From Mesorhizobium sp. (GTDB lineage: Bacteria; Pseudomonadota; Alphaproteobacteria; Rhizobiales; Rhizobiaceae), in NCBI GenBank assembly GCA_004020875.1, contig SAPZ01000025.1, forward strand, positions 1 to 64,000: a stretch of DNA of 64,000 bases, given 5' to 3'. Shown piece by piece: positions 35,132 through 44,211 of this stretch. The position numbers and the translations under genes were made by a program. How positions within the stretch are numbered: the first letter of the stretch is position 1; the number at the start of each line of letters is the position of its first letter. The notes beneath the pieces are model-generated. The model worked only from the letters and a program-made list of their open reading frames with translations. It did no database searches and was not told where the DNA came from.

Positions 35132-35523
35132 CGTCGCTTCTCCTGATGCTGAGTTTAGCGATTTGCTTGCATAGGCCCGTTCCGTCGCGAGGAACTGGTC
35201 GAAGGATAACTCTCAAGCGAAACCGTCGTTACGGAGTTCGACGGCTCCGTTCCTAGGTGAACGTCCCAGTTCAAAGCAAGAGGTGTGCCAACTCAAAAAA
35301 ACCGTGCCAGTCCAATACGTCGGCTTTTCGCGTCCGATTCTGCCGGTCTGCTTTGTCACAAGTTTGTCGGGCCTCTAACATTGGACAAGCGAAGCTGGTT
35401 GCGGAAGTTCTGCATCTTAAGATTATGGGATCGTGCCCACTGGAGTAGATGCTATGGGGCGAGCGGCGAGGGTGTGGCATCTTTCGGCGCTATTAGAACC
35501 AACTCTTCAGAAGGAGGCGCCCC
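35132..35523. other. Intergenic region before an IS110-family element
   Basis: About 390 bases. No gene recognised. The part next to 35524 probably belongs to the left end of the IS110-family element. That end could encode its guide RNA if the element is of the IS110 subgroup, but I cannot confirm this. Confidence 0.35.
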
Positions 35524-36686
35524 ATGCCGCAGTCTTTTGACGCAAGCCGGTCCCTTACCGCTCTCGAACAGGATAACACGATCGTCGCCGTCATCGAAAT
35601 GAGCAAGGCGAAGTGGCTGATTGCCGCGCTTGTTCCGGGTTTCAAGCGCCAGCCGCTGAACAAGATTGATGCCGACGCGCCATCATTGTTGAAGCTGCTG
35701 CAGCGCTGGCGCGACGAAGCCGGCCAGGCCGGGCACGATCAAGCCGATCGCCGTCGCCTATGAGGCGGCCGGCGACGGCTTTTGGCTGGCGCGCTGGCTG
35801 CGGGCGCGCGACATCGAGGCCTTTGCCATCCACCCTGCCAGCGTTGCGGTGTCGCGTGAGCACCGGCGTGCCAAGACAGATCGGCTCGACACGGAGCTTT
35901 TGATGCGCGCCTTCTCGGCTGGCTGCGTGGCGAGAAGCGCCATTGCAGTATGGCGGCGATTCCGACGCTCGAAGAAGAGGACGCGCGGCGGCCGAACCCG
36001 AGCGACAGACCTTGGTCGGTGAGCAGACGCGGCTCATCAACCGCATCAAGGCGATTCTCGCCCGCTTCGGCATTCGCAGCTTCCGCTTGAGCCTGCGCAA
36101 TGGGGCCGACAGGCTCATCGCCATCCGCATAGCGGAGGGAACGCCGCTGCCGGACAACACCCGCGCCGAGTTGCACCGCTTGCTTGAGCGGCTCGACCTC
36201 CTGCGTGCGCAGATCCGCACCATCGAGGGCGACCGCCTGCGTAGGCTCGCCGCGGCTCCGGCTGCACCAGAAGGCCCGCATGCGATGGTGCGCCTCATCG
36301 CACGGGTCATCGGCGTCGGTGTCGAGACGGCGGACATGCTGGTCCACGAGATCCTGTCGTGCGGATTGCGGGATCGCCGCGCGGTGGCGCGCTATGCCAG
36401 GCTCACGGGTTCGCCCGACGAGAGCGGCCAACGCCGGCGCGAGAGGGGGCTGGCACGCGCCGGCAGTGCCCGCGTGCGGCATGGCAGGATCCAACTGGCC
36501 TGGCGCTTTCTCCTCTTCCAGAAGGACAGTGCGCTGGCCCGATGGTTCCAGGCGCGCATGGCCGACGGCCGCAAGGCCACGCGCAAGACGATGATCGTGG
36601 CGCTGGCGCGCAAGCTTATGATTGCGCTGTGGCGCCTCGTCACCACGGGCGAGGCGCCACAGGGCGTCAGCTTGCGTGCGGCGTGA
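35524..36686 (+). mobile_element. IS110-family transposase gene, frameshifted
   Basis: MPQSFDASRSLTALEQDNTI and VIEMSKAKWLIAALVPG begin the RuvC-like N-terminal half. The frame shifts near 35735 to IAVAYEAAGDGFWLARWLRA, DIEAFAIHPASVAVSREHRR and AKTDRLDTELLMRA. It shifts again near 35980 to LVGEQTRLINRIKAILARFG and the C-terminal half (VIGVGVETADMLVHEILSCG, FLLFQKDSALARWFQARM), stopping at 36686. The whole transposase is present but broken twice. Confidence 0.85.
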
Positions 36687-37386
36687 TGGGGACATGTGGG
36701 AAGAGGAGAGCAACACACACCCAATTGGCTGGCCCGCAGAGGGTCTGCCGATGATGATCCGAGGTGGCGGCAACCCGAAGCTACACATGGTCCTCAGACC
36801 GCGGACGTAGAATGGGCCCGCCGCCCCAGAGCTTCGCCTACCGATGCGCATGCTGCATCATGGTCCAGATCCCCTGAGATCGACCGAATACAAGTCTGCC
36901 GCGTGGCCGCCCGCGCCTGCTCATGGCGAACTCCGCCTCGGAATCCATTGTCGGCACCTCGCCGGGTCCCCAGCCGACCGAGCAAGCCTGCCGCCGTGCT
37001 CGTGACCGTCAAGGGCAAGTCGCTGCGCGATCGGGCCTGCGGCCCAGCCTTGACCGTCACTGCGCGCGGCGGCCAGAGTGAAGTTAGGTCGGGACGAGGA
37101 GATGGTCGCCAATCGGCCGAACTAGGAGATGGAGAAATGCAGGAGCAGGCTTGACTCTCATCGCCCCATACAAGTGTAGCTGACGGCATTGCTCGCAGTG
37201 CCCTCCGGCATGGACCGGAATGATCAGCGCCGCGCCACTGCCGGCAAGCTGATGAGCGGATCATCGCTCATCTGGCTGATCGTCTCAAGAGTCATATAGC
37301 GCGCGCGTCCGCTGCCGGCTCATTGATGGGCATGGACCGCTCCCTTCCTCTCAGCGAAGGTATTTTAGCCAAGAAGGAGCGTTTCC
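36687..37386. other. Intergenic debris between IS110-family sequences
   Basis: About 700 bases. Frames on both strands look like noise. A minus-strand stretch around 37220-37310 could encode ARYMTLETISQMSDDPLISL, which I do not recognise. Confidence 0.3.
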
Positions 37387-37530
37387 ATGCCTGTTGTAAC
37401 CGTTGGCCTTGATCTTGCGAAGATCGTCTTTCAAGCTCACGGCGTTGAGCCGGCCAAACCATTCTTAGCCGTCGCCTTGGGCGAAGCGAGTTGCTTGCCT
37501 ATTTCGCCAAGCTGCGGCCTTGCCTGATTG
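37387..37530 (+). pseudogene. IS110-family transposase, N-terminal fragment
   Basis: MPVVTVGLDLAKIVFQAHGV at 37387 is the typical opening of another IS110/IS1111 subgroup, different from the element at 35524. Similarity is lost after ~45 codons. Confidence 0.7.
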
Positions 37531-37559
37531 GGAGCTTATTGGTAGCGTTTTCCGCTCAC

Positions 37560-37970
37560 ATTCCTTCGGATTATTTCAGAGGGAGCCAGGAGAGCAAGCG
37601 CGCTTCCCGTCTCCCTGATGGCAGATGAGTTGCCGTTGCCGGAACGCCGACCTGTTCCAGGCCCTTCACGTGGCCAAGCCAGCTGCGGATGACCATGATG
37701 TCGACGCCCCCGCAGAGAGAAGGTCCACAGCGGTGGCGTCATGGAAGCTGTGTGGCGTCACATGCTTGGCTGGCAGCGATGGCATGGTTTCGGCTGCCGC
37801 TTTAACATAGGCCACAAGCTTGAACCGGAGGCCGAGGCAGTGAGCGGCTCGCCGTGGCGGTTAACGAACATCCGCTCGTTGGCGCTCGCGGCTGCCGTTC
37901 CAACAACTTTTCTAGCAGTTTTTTGGCCAGAGTGGGCAGATGAGAGCGAATGAGACCGAGGGTAGTCTGG
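37560..37970 (-). pseudogene. Tyrosine recombinase (phage/Tn integrase type), C-terminal fragment
   Basis: The minus strand gives NERMFVNRHGEPLTAS, then in a shifted frame KHVTPHSFHDATAVDLLSAG, and later WLGHV-like coding (AGLAT in the broken frame). These are the HxxR box region (normally HSFRHATAxHLL) and following helix of tyrosine recombinases. The Arg of HxxR is replaced (HSFHDA) and frames are broken, so it is inactive. Confidence 0.65.
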
Positions 37971-37984
37971 CCGCCCGTTGGCTT

Positions 37985-38345
37985 CTACGACGCGTCGCCC
38001 GGGTGAAGAAGGTGCCAGCGTCCATGACGAACGCGCAGGAAGTCGGCAACGGCCGTGTAGCCGCCGGCATAGCCGAGGTCCTTCAGTTCGCGGAAAAGCA
38101 GGCTGCCGGTGAGCCGGGGATATCGCATGACGCGTTCGCGAAGATAGGCTGTGAAGGGATCGATCACCGCCTGACGCGGCTTGCGCGGTCCGTAGGCCGG
38201 AGCCTCGAGCCCGCGCGCAATGTATTTGCGCACCGTCTTGCGGTCGATCCCGCTCTCCCTGGCGATCGCCGACACCGACAGGCCCTGCCGATGCAAATCC
38301 AGTATCATCATCATCTCCCCGATCTTGATCACCGAAATCCCTCTC
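37985..38345 (-). pseudogene. istA: IS21-family IstA transposase, N-terminal fragment
   Basis: The minus strand encodes MMMILDLHRQGLSVSAIARE, SGIDRKTVRKYIARGLEAP and RYPRLTGSLLFRELKDLGYA. This is the helix-turn-helix and start of the IstA transposase. It is cut after ~120 residues at ~37985; the DDE domain is missing. Confidence 0.8.
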
Positions 38346-38439
38346 CCGACCACCAGGAGAAGCATCAACGATCACGCGCCGCCGGTCTCCCGGAGCGCGC
38401 TCCGCAAGACCGGCGACAGCGCTAAATTGGGGAAGATTC

Positions 38440-38592
38440 AAGCGGCACTTCTGGGGAGTATTGAGCCGGCATCGACACTTGGCCGGCTTGGCACAGGCAA
38501 TAGCCATCTGGCTATTGCGCTTGCCCTCGAGGCTGCCAAGGCTGGGAAGAGCGTCTATTTCTGCACCCTCGCCGAACTCATCGCCGCACTGT
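38440..38592 (+). pseudogene. istB: IS21-family IstB ATPase fragment
   Basis: LGRLGTGNSHLAIALALEAA and KAGKSVYFCTLAELIAAL match the Walker A region of IstB (normally GPPGTGKSHLAIAL). The Lys of Walker A is Asn. Orientation is opposite to the IstA fragment, so rearrangement has occurred. Confidence 0.75.
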
Positions 38593-38905
38593 AAGGGCCG
38601 AACGCGAAGACGCCTGCAGGAATGCATCCGCTTCTTCTGCCGACGTGCGCTGTGAACAGATAGCGCAGGAGCGCGCCGCGCTGAATGCCGAGCAGCACGC
38701 CGGCAACGAGCCACCACGATGTGCTGACCATGCAAATCGTAACGTCAGCCTCCGTATCAAGTTCAGCACCAGCCGAGTGCCGTTGATCGAAAGACCCAGG
38801 TCGTGCGGCACCTGTCCAGCCACCCAACGTACTGCATGCATCAACGATAACACCCCGAACGAGATGACGAACAGGAGCGGGACGGCTATCACCAGCCGCA
38901 TCAGG
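38580..38905 (-). pseudogene. DppB-type permease, N-terminal fragment
   Basis: Starting at the ATG that overlaps the S9 relic stop (TGATG), the frame reads MRLVIAVPLLFVISFGVLSL. It resembles the first membrane helix of DppB proteins but has lost the PGDP motif (AGQVPHDLG) and decays after ~60 codons. Gene order S9-dppB with overlapping start equals that at 60400-63277. Confidence 0.6.
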
Positions 38906-40571
38906 CATCAGTACACCGCCTTCACATAGCGATTGAACCAGGCGAGCGTACGCCGTACCTTGTCCAGCCGGTGCGCACTTTCCTCGAAAAACTGTGCCCT
39001 TCGCGCGGACCACGAGCTCTGCCGGGACGCCGCGTTCCAGCAGCGCGCTGTAGAATTCCTGGCCCTGGCCTAGCGGCGTCCAGCGGTCGAACTCGCCATG
39101 GATGATCAGGGTCGGTGTGGTGGGCCTGCCCAGCCGGAAGAGCGGCGAGCGGTCGATCGCTAGCTGGCGGAAGCGCTCCTCTTTGAGCGGCCCGCCTACG
39201 CCCGCCGCCGCCGCGTGCAGCGCGAAGCCAGGATTGAACGAATGCTTCGCTGAGAAGGCCGCTCCACCATGGATCTCGACGATGGTGGGCAGAGGTCCTG
39301 GCTTGCGGTTCTTCGGCAGCAGCAGGTTTTCCAATGCACCTCGCGGACGTCAGGATAGTCAGAATAGTCCGCCATCACCTTCGCGCTGAGCGATGTCACC
39401 GGCAACCAGTCGGACCTGGGATTGGCTTTAAACACGATCTCCGCCGGCCCCAGGGGAATCGGGTGAGTTAATTATCGTGAGATGGCGGTTGCAAGGAATT
39501 CGTCCCATGCCGCAACTTTTCGTTTCAATCGCAAGGAATCCTTGCCCGGTGCTCTTCGTGTGAGATTGAGAGCCATGTGTTTTATAGTGGTGAAGTTTGC
39601 GGTGGCATGGTCGGTTCGCAGCCGGCACACGTCATCGCGCAGCGTGCCTTATTGCCTTTGAGGGCGAAGATGTAGTCGGCCTTCTTGTCCAGGACCTTCT
39701 GGGCGATGGCACGCTGGCAGCCCGTGAAATCGATGGTCAGATGGCGCCTTCAATGGCCAGCATGTCCAGCAGCTTGGGAATGGCGAGGATCTCATTGGCT
39801 TGTCCGCCTTGACCTGCCCCAGCACCAGGCGCTGGCGGGCGGCGAAGGCGGAGACCATGTGTATCGGCTCCTTGGCATTCCTGGAGCCCTTGGAGCGGCG
39901 CACCGTTTTGCCGTCTATGGCGACGACGCCTTCCGGCACGCCGGTCAGTGACGCTACACGCCCCAAAACAGCGCTGCAATTGTTCGGCATCGCTGCTATC
40001 GCCCAGGTGATCATGCGCTGGCACGCCTTCACGAAGGGACGAAACCGGCGCAAGAGATCAAGGTTCTTGTCACCAAAGCGGGCGATGTCGGTAATGGCTT
40101 CCGCCCGGGCGATCACCGCCACAAGACACAGCAGCAGCACCTCATCCAACGGATATCTTACCTTCGCACTCTGCCGACCATCGGGCAGATTCTTGAAATG
40201 ACCCAGAAAAACAACCTTTCCGATAATGCACCGGCATTGCAACCGCTTCGCGGATCGCGGCAAAGCCGGTATATCCGGCGTGGGCGCAATGTCGCAAGTA
40301 GGCTATGAGGGCCCACGACGGCATCCTCGCGCGCAATGTGCTCAAATGTGCCGTCGAGCCGAACCACGCTATAGGTGGAACCAAGACGCGACCAGCCCGC
40401 GAACCATAGGCTCTCATCAGTGCGCCAGGACAATGACGTGATACTGGACTGTTGATTGGCCGCCAGCGATGTGATCTTGCCAATGGCGATATCTAGGATA
40501 CGCATCTCGCCGGCGACCGGATCGGCGCTCGGCCGTCGCCTTGATGGGATCCGAAGAATGAGGCGGAACAA
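38906..40571 (-). pseudogene. S9 peptidase gene relic, interrupted by ISAs1
   Basis: Middle part (40571-40240): VAGEMRILDIAIGKITSLAA, then ESLWFAGWSRLGSTYSVVRL. After the ISAs1 insertion (39471-40232): SDWLPVTSLSAKVMADYSDY, IVEIHGGAAFSAKHSFNPGF, a deletion that removes the catalytic Ser region, AIDRSPLFRLGRPTTPTLII, PLGQGQEFYSALLERGVPAE, and in another frame FFEESAHRLDKVRRTLAWFN. All pieces align in order with the intact S9 protein at 60400-62322. The N-terminal ~270 codons are absent. Confidence 0.8.
39471..40232 (-). mobile_element. ISAs1-family element, internally deleted
   Basis: The transposase reads FLGHFKNLPDGRQSAKVRYP, LDEVLLLCLVAVIARAEAIT, AIDGKTVRRSKGSRNAKEPI and MVSAFAARQRLVLGQVKADK. 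It then shifts frame, jumps at 39650, and ends in RLRTDHATANFTTIKHMALN and LTRRAPGKDSLRLKRKVAAW. Likely ends are GGTGCATTATCG (reverse strand, 40221-40232) and GGTGAGTTAATTATCG (39472-39487). Confidence 0.75.
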
Positions 40572-40753
40572 TCTCGGACGCGTCCTGATCGTTGTGATGC
40601 GACCGGTACTGCAACCCTCGCGAACTCACCTCATTCATAGTCCCGCGAAGGACGCTCTTTTTCACCGGCCGGTGGAACCGTATGGGGTGATCCTTTCACG
40701 CTCGCTCTGCGATCTTCTCCGTGTTCGACCGTCCCCGACCTGGTCTCGGTTCG

Positions 40754-40838
40754 GCCGGCGCCCGCGGTGGGCCGGTCAAGGGTGCCGCAGGTCGGCGCGC
40801 CGCGACTTGCCCTTGACCGGCCCACCGCGAGCGCCGGC
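40754..40838. repeat. Long inverted repeat, 29-base arms with one mismatch
   Basis: Left arm 40754-40782 contains CGCGGTGGGCCGGTCAAGGG. Right arm 40810-40838 contains its exact complement CCCTTGACCGGCCCACCGCG. The loop is 27 bases. It lies just beyond the 3' end of the IS110-family transposase at 40863-41650 and may belong to that element's right end or act as a transcription stop. Confidence 0.75.
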
Positions 40839-40862
40839 AGGCTGCAATGGTCGGGCGCACGA

Positions 40863-41650
40863 TCAGGCGGCTCTCGGCATGATGGCTTGTCGCGTCCGAC
40901 GAAACTCTGTGCGGTCGCGCCACATGCGATACATGATCACCGCCAGCCGGCAAGCCAATGCGACAATGGCCTTCTGTCGCTCGCGCCGCCTGGCAACATT
41001 CATCGCCCACGCCCTCAGCCACGACCATTTCGTCACGCGCGTTAGCAGTGTCTGCGCGGCTTCGTAAAGCAGCGTTCGCATCATGCCGTCGCCGCAGCGG
41101 GATATCCGGCCGATGCGGCGACTTTCGCCCGAGTGATGGGGCACCGGCGTCAGCCCCAGGATCGGTCCGACCGCCTTGGAGTTGCGGAAGCGGGCCGGAA
41201 TGTCGATGTCGCCGTAAAGGCCAGCGCCACCACCGGACTGACGCCCGGTATCGTCGTCAGCCGCCGGCAGACCGCATCATCGCGGACGATCGCCAGAAGT
41301 TTGCGGTGAAGCGCGGCAAAATTCTCGCGCAGCTTGCTGCGCGCCTCGAGCAGCGGTTCGACGATTTCGGCCAGATCGGGCATCCCTTCGGCGGCGCTTC
41401 TGGCTCGTCAGCGTCTTGACATGGACCGGGAGAAACATGTTGACCCGCATCATCTGGGCAATGCCTGATGCGTCAATGCGGTCGGATTTGTTCGGATGCG
41501 CCTCCAGGAAGGCCTTGGTGTGGCGGGTTTCGATGCACACCACCGGCAGGCCTTCGGCCAAGCCGCTGAACAGCCATTGCGATAATGGCCCGGCGCCTCA
41601 AGCCCGATCCGCTCAAACGTCCAGGCAGCATCCCAGAGCACCCGTTCCAC
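40863..41650 (-). mobile_element. IS110-family transposase gene, frameshifted (second subgroup)
   Basis: Reading leftwards: RIGLEA (41600s), then EGLPVVCIETRHTKAFLEAH, DRIDASGIAQMMRVNMFLPV, a frame change, then LHRKLLAIVRDDAVCRRLTT and IPGVSPVVALAFTA. A further change leads to HHSGESRRIGRISRCGDGMM and TLLYEAAQTLLTRVTKWSWL. Both halves of an IS110-family transposase are present, with several frameshifts. The N-terminal ~30 residues are not seen. Confidence 0.82.
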
Positions 41651-41654
41651 AACC

Positions 41655-41982
41655 TGATCAACGAGATGCTCTTCGACAGACCCCAGGATTATGCTTCCCG
41701 ATTCGCCACCAAGCCCAGCCGGGGCACCGCCCCCGGCCAGGGCTTCTACGCGACCATGATTCTCAACATGAAAAGCTGGAAACGGCTACTCGACCTCGAC
41801 AATCTGCCGATCCTGATCTACTGCGTCGACAAAAAGGGGAGGCTGTGCTCGGCACGCCAGGCCGGGCCCGAGACCGTACCTCATGGAGCACGAGGGGTAC
41901 AAAGACATCGCCCTTGTCATCCCCGCCCAGCGCGGACTCCACTACCTCACCCGTTATGACGATCCGCAGTGATCGTCAGCGA
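41655..41982 (+). pseudogene. Unrecognised coding relic
   Basis: The plus strand reads LFDRPQDYASRFATKPSRGT, GFYATMILNMKSWKRLLDLD and NLPILIYCVDKKGRL. After a frameshift near 41880 it continues YLMEHEGYKDIALVIPAQRG and stops after TRYDDPQ at 41982. Residue composition looks like real protein across the shift. I do not recognise the family. The upstream part of the frame is antisense to the IS110 gene. Confidence 0.4.
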
Positions 41983-42053
41983 AGCCATCCAGCGCCGACA
42001 TGGATGGCAGTCAAGATCCGGCGGTCGGGCGATCCGGGCCACACATAGCGTTT

Positions 42054-43292
42054 CTAATCGCCAATACTCGGAAACGGTGTGATCGACCAATCGATTAGGT
42101 TGACGGCCCGCTGAAGTATCGCCTCGGTCTGAGCAAGGCTGGGTGAAGCGGCGATGACATGTCCGATGCGATCTCGGTAGTCGCCTTTTCTGACGAGCGA
42201 CGTCTTGGCTTCAACGTACAATTTGACCTCTGTGACACCTGAGATAGCAGCCGCCTGACAGTCGCCATCGATCCAAGCCAGGATGCCGTCGCGATCAGCA
42301 ACCAGCATCCGCGTTGCCGCAGTCTGCGAGCGCTTTCTGCGTAAATTCCACTCGTCGCCGATGACTAGCTTGATGTGTTCGGTGATGAGATCGACACCAT
42401 AAGCCAGCTGAACCAGACGAGAATCGGGCGCGCCCGCCAGCCGCGGATTGACTTCAATGACCATTGGGCCAAGCTTCGTCCACCGGAGTTCAATATTCGT
42501 TGGACCCCACCCAAGGCCGAGAGCTCGCAAAGAGTTCTGCGAAACGTCGGCAATACGCTCATGCTCATCGTCGGTCAGCATTGCCGGAAAAGTGAACTGA
42601 TGGTAGACGAAGTGCGGTGGGGGACCGAATTCAGAGGTCGAAATTCCAATGATCTCATTTCCCATTATTTGAGCCGTATAATGCGGACCCTGTGCAAATT
42701 CTTCGACTAGAATCCTAGGCGAAGAGCGCCATATGTGCTTCCCGCCCAACAGATAAGCCGTATGTTCGGTGAGTTCGTCGACGTCGCGGCACAATCGAAC
42801 GCCGACGCTGCCACTGCCTGAGGCTGGCTTAAGGACCACCGGAAGGCCGATCTCCGCAGCCGAGCTTTCAACTTCTCTCGCATTCTCTGCCACGCGATAA
42901 GCAGGGATTGGAACACCCATATGCGCAAGAAGCTGACGTTGGACGAATTTGTCACAGCATCGTTCAATGGATTCAGGGTTAGGCCCAGGGAGGTCGAAAT
43001 GCTGGCAGAGCTTACCAACCACCGCATATAACAACTCGTCGTCCCTTGGAAACCCGGTAATGCCAGCAACGTCATAGATTGCACGCAGCTGGGAACATTC
43101 GTCGATCAGTGCATCAAGATTGTCTGTATCGACACGGATTGCCTCAAACCCATCCGCCGCAAGATAGTCGTACCGGGCCGGATCAGCCGACAGGGTAATT
43201 GGAGTAAGGCCAAGACGCTGGGCCGCTTGGGCGTATAGCACACCAGTACCGTGTGTGTTGCCTTCAAGTAGGATGAGTGCTCTTTTTGCCAT
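42054..43292 (-). CDS. ATP-grasp ligase (amino-acid/peptide ligase-like)
   Basis: 412 residues. The start at 43292 (MAKRALILLEG) is set by agreement with the paralogue at 240. Residues 1-100 are the pre-ATP-grasp domain, and ~110-310 the ATP-grasp fold: CCDKFVQRQLLAHMGVPIPA, the lysine- and Gly-rich segment LPVVLKPASGSGSVGVRL, ILVEEFAQGPHYTAQIM, and the metal-binding TNIELRWT with EVNPRLAGAPDSRLVQLAYG. The C-terminal part resembles the end domain of biotin-carboxylase/carnosine-synthase-like ligases. Such enzymes join a carboxylate to an amino group with ATP. Some form dipeptides or amino-acid amides, so it may be linked to the peptide transporters here. The substrate is unknown. It looks intact despite lying among IS relics. 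Confidence 0.85.
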   Translation of the reverse strand: MAKRALILLEGNTHGTGVLYAQAAQRLGLTPITLSADPARYDYLAADGFEAIRVDTDNLDALIDECSQLRAIYDVAGITGFPRDDELLYAVVGKLCQHFDLPGPNPESIERCCDKFVQRQLLAHMGVPIPAYRVAENAREVESSAAEIGLPVVLKPASGSGSVGVRLCRDVDELTEHTAYLLGGKHIWRSSPRILVEEFAQGPHYTAQIMGNEIIGISTSEFGPPPHFVYHQFTFPAMLTDDEHERIADVSQNSLRALGLGWGPTNIELRWTKLGPMVIEVNPRLAGAPDSRLVQLAYGVDLITEHIKLVIGDEWNLRRKRSQTAATRMLVADRDGILAWIDGDCQAAAISGVTEVKLYVEAKTSLVRKGDYRDRIGHVIAASPSLAQTEAILQRAVNLIDWSITPFPSIGD

Positions 43293-43639
43293 TGTTTTGG
43301 CCCCCAGTTGCGTTGTATGTGGCGAGGTAGACCCGGCCAGCAGCTTTCCGCCGCTTCGGCTCACACCTGTGGTGACATATCATTGTCAGCGGAGTTGCTG
43401 TTGTGAAGTTTCTGTAATTTGTTTGAAATGCGTTGCGGCGTGGTGCATTGATCCCGACTTGAGCGGTGGAGATCGCAAGAACAAAACGGGCACTTGAACG
43501 CCTAATACCAGCCCTCATTGATCCGAACTCATTCGCCCATTTTCTGTGCGTCGGTCTTGCAGACTTCGCCATGCGTAACAGCATTAGTCGACGATGGTCG
43601 CGGTTCGAGTGCCAATTTTTACGCATGAACTGCCGATGT
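43293..43639. other. Intergenic region upstream of the ATP-grasp gene
   Basis: About 350 bases, no gene. It contains short stretches similar to the region upstream of the first ATP-grasp gene (around 245-260). Confidence 0.35.
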
Positions 43640-43965
43640 TTTAAACGGGATTGAGTTCGGGCGATTTCGGCGGCAGGGGCAGAATGTGATATTTTCGGAA
43701 ACCAGCAGGTTGTTGGACATGTGCCACCCTGCCTGGTCCGTGATGAGGATGGCGTGCGCATCGTTGGCGACGTTGCGGGAGATCTCGATCAGATGCTGGT
43801 TCATGGCATGGATGTCGAACCATGGCATGACGAGAGCTGCGGTCTTGCCGTGCTTGGGGCAGATCGCGCAGTGGGCGCTGGTGTGTGGTGCAGATGGCCT
43901 TGAGTCCACGCCTGGCCCAGCGGCGGTGATTTTGTTCGGACGGCGTTTGTGGCAGGGACACCCTA
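43640..43965 (-). pseudogene. IS630-family transposase fragment
   Basis: The minus strand reads AALVMPWFDIHAMNQHLIEI, SRNVANDAHAILITDQAGWH, MSNNLLVSENITF and, in the next frame, LPLPPKSPELNPV. This is the DDE-domain core of IS630 transposases. Both ends are missing. Confidence 0.8.
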
Positions 43966-43977
43966 CGTTGTCAGGAG

Positions 43978-44026
43978 CTAGTGAAGAGCACGAGGTTTTA
44001 GGCCACGACCGATGGCCTGCTGCCGG
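43978..44026 (-). mobile_element. Short ISNCY-type transposase 3' scrap
   Basis: GTGAAGAGCACGAGGTTTTAGGCCACGACCG-like bases match the end of the transposase gene at 30175-30205 and 32412-32445. A ~50-base remnant. Confidence 0.45.
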
Positions 44027-44073
44027 TTTCGTGGACACCGAGATATGGTGTTTAACGGAACTGGAGAGTGGAA

Positions 44074-44211
44074 ATGCAGAGAAGGAAGTTCAGCCGTGAG
44101 TTCAAGCTTGAGGCAGTGAGGCTGGTGAAGGATCGGGGTGTCGCGGTGACCCAGGCGGCCCGCGACCTCGATCTCCACAAGAAAGTGCTGCGCAAATGGG
44201 TGCACGAGCTA
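44074..44211 (+). pseudogene. IS3-family OrfA, N-terminal fragment
   Basis: MQRRKFSREFKLEAVRLVKD, then GVAVTQAARDLDLHKKVLRK, is a complete IS3-type OrfA helix-turn-helix. It ends at 44211, where another IS3-family element begins. Confidence 0.8.

Noticed and set aside
35739..36851. 370-codon minus-strand frame
   Set aside because: Antisense to the IS110-family transposase; Arg/Ala-rich noise.
37560..38345. Active integrase marking an island boundary
   Set aside because: The HxxR motif is altered, frames are broken, and there is no adjacent tRNA or attachment-site repeat.
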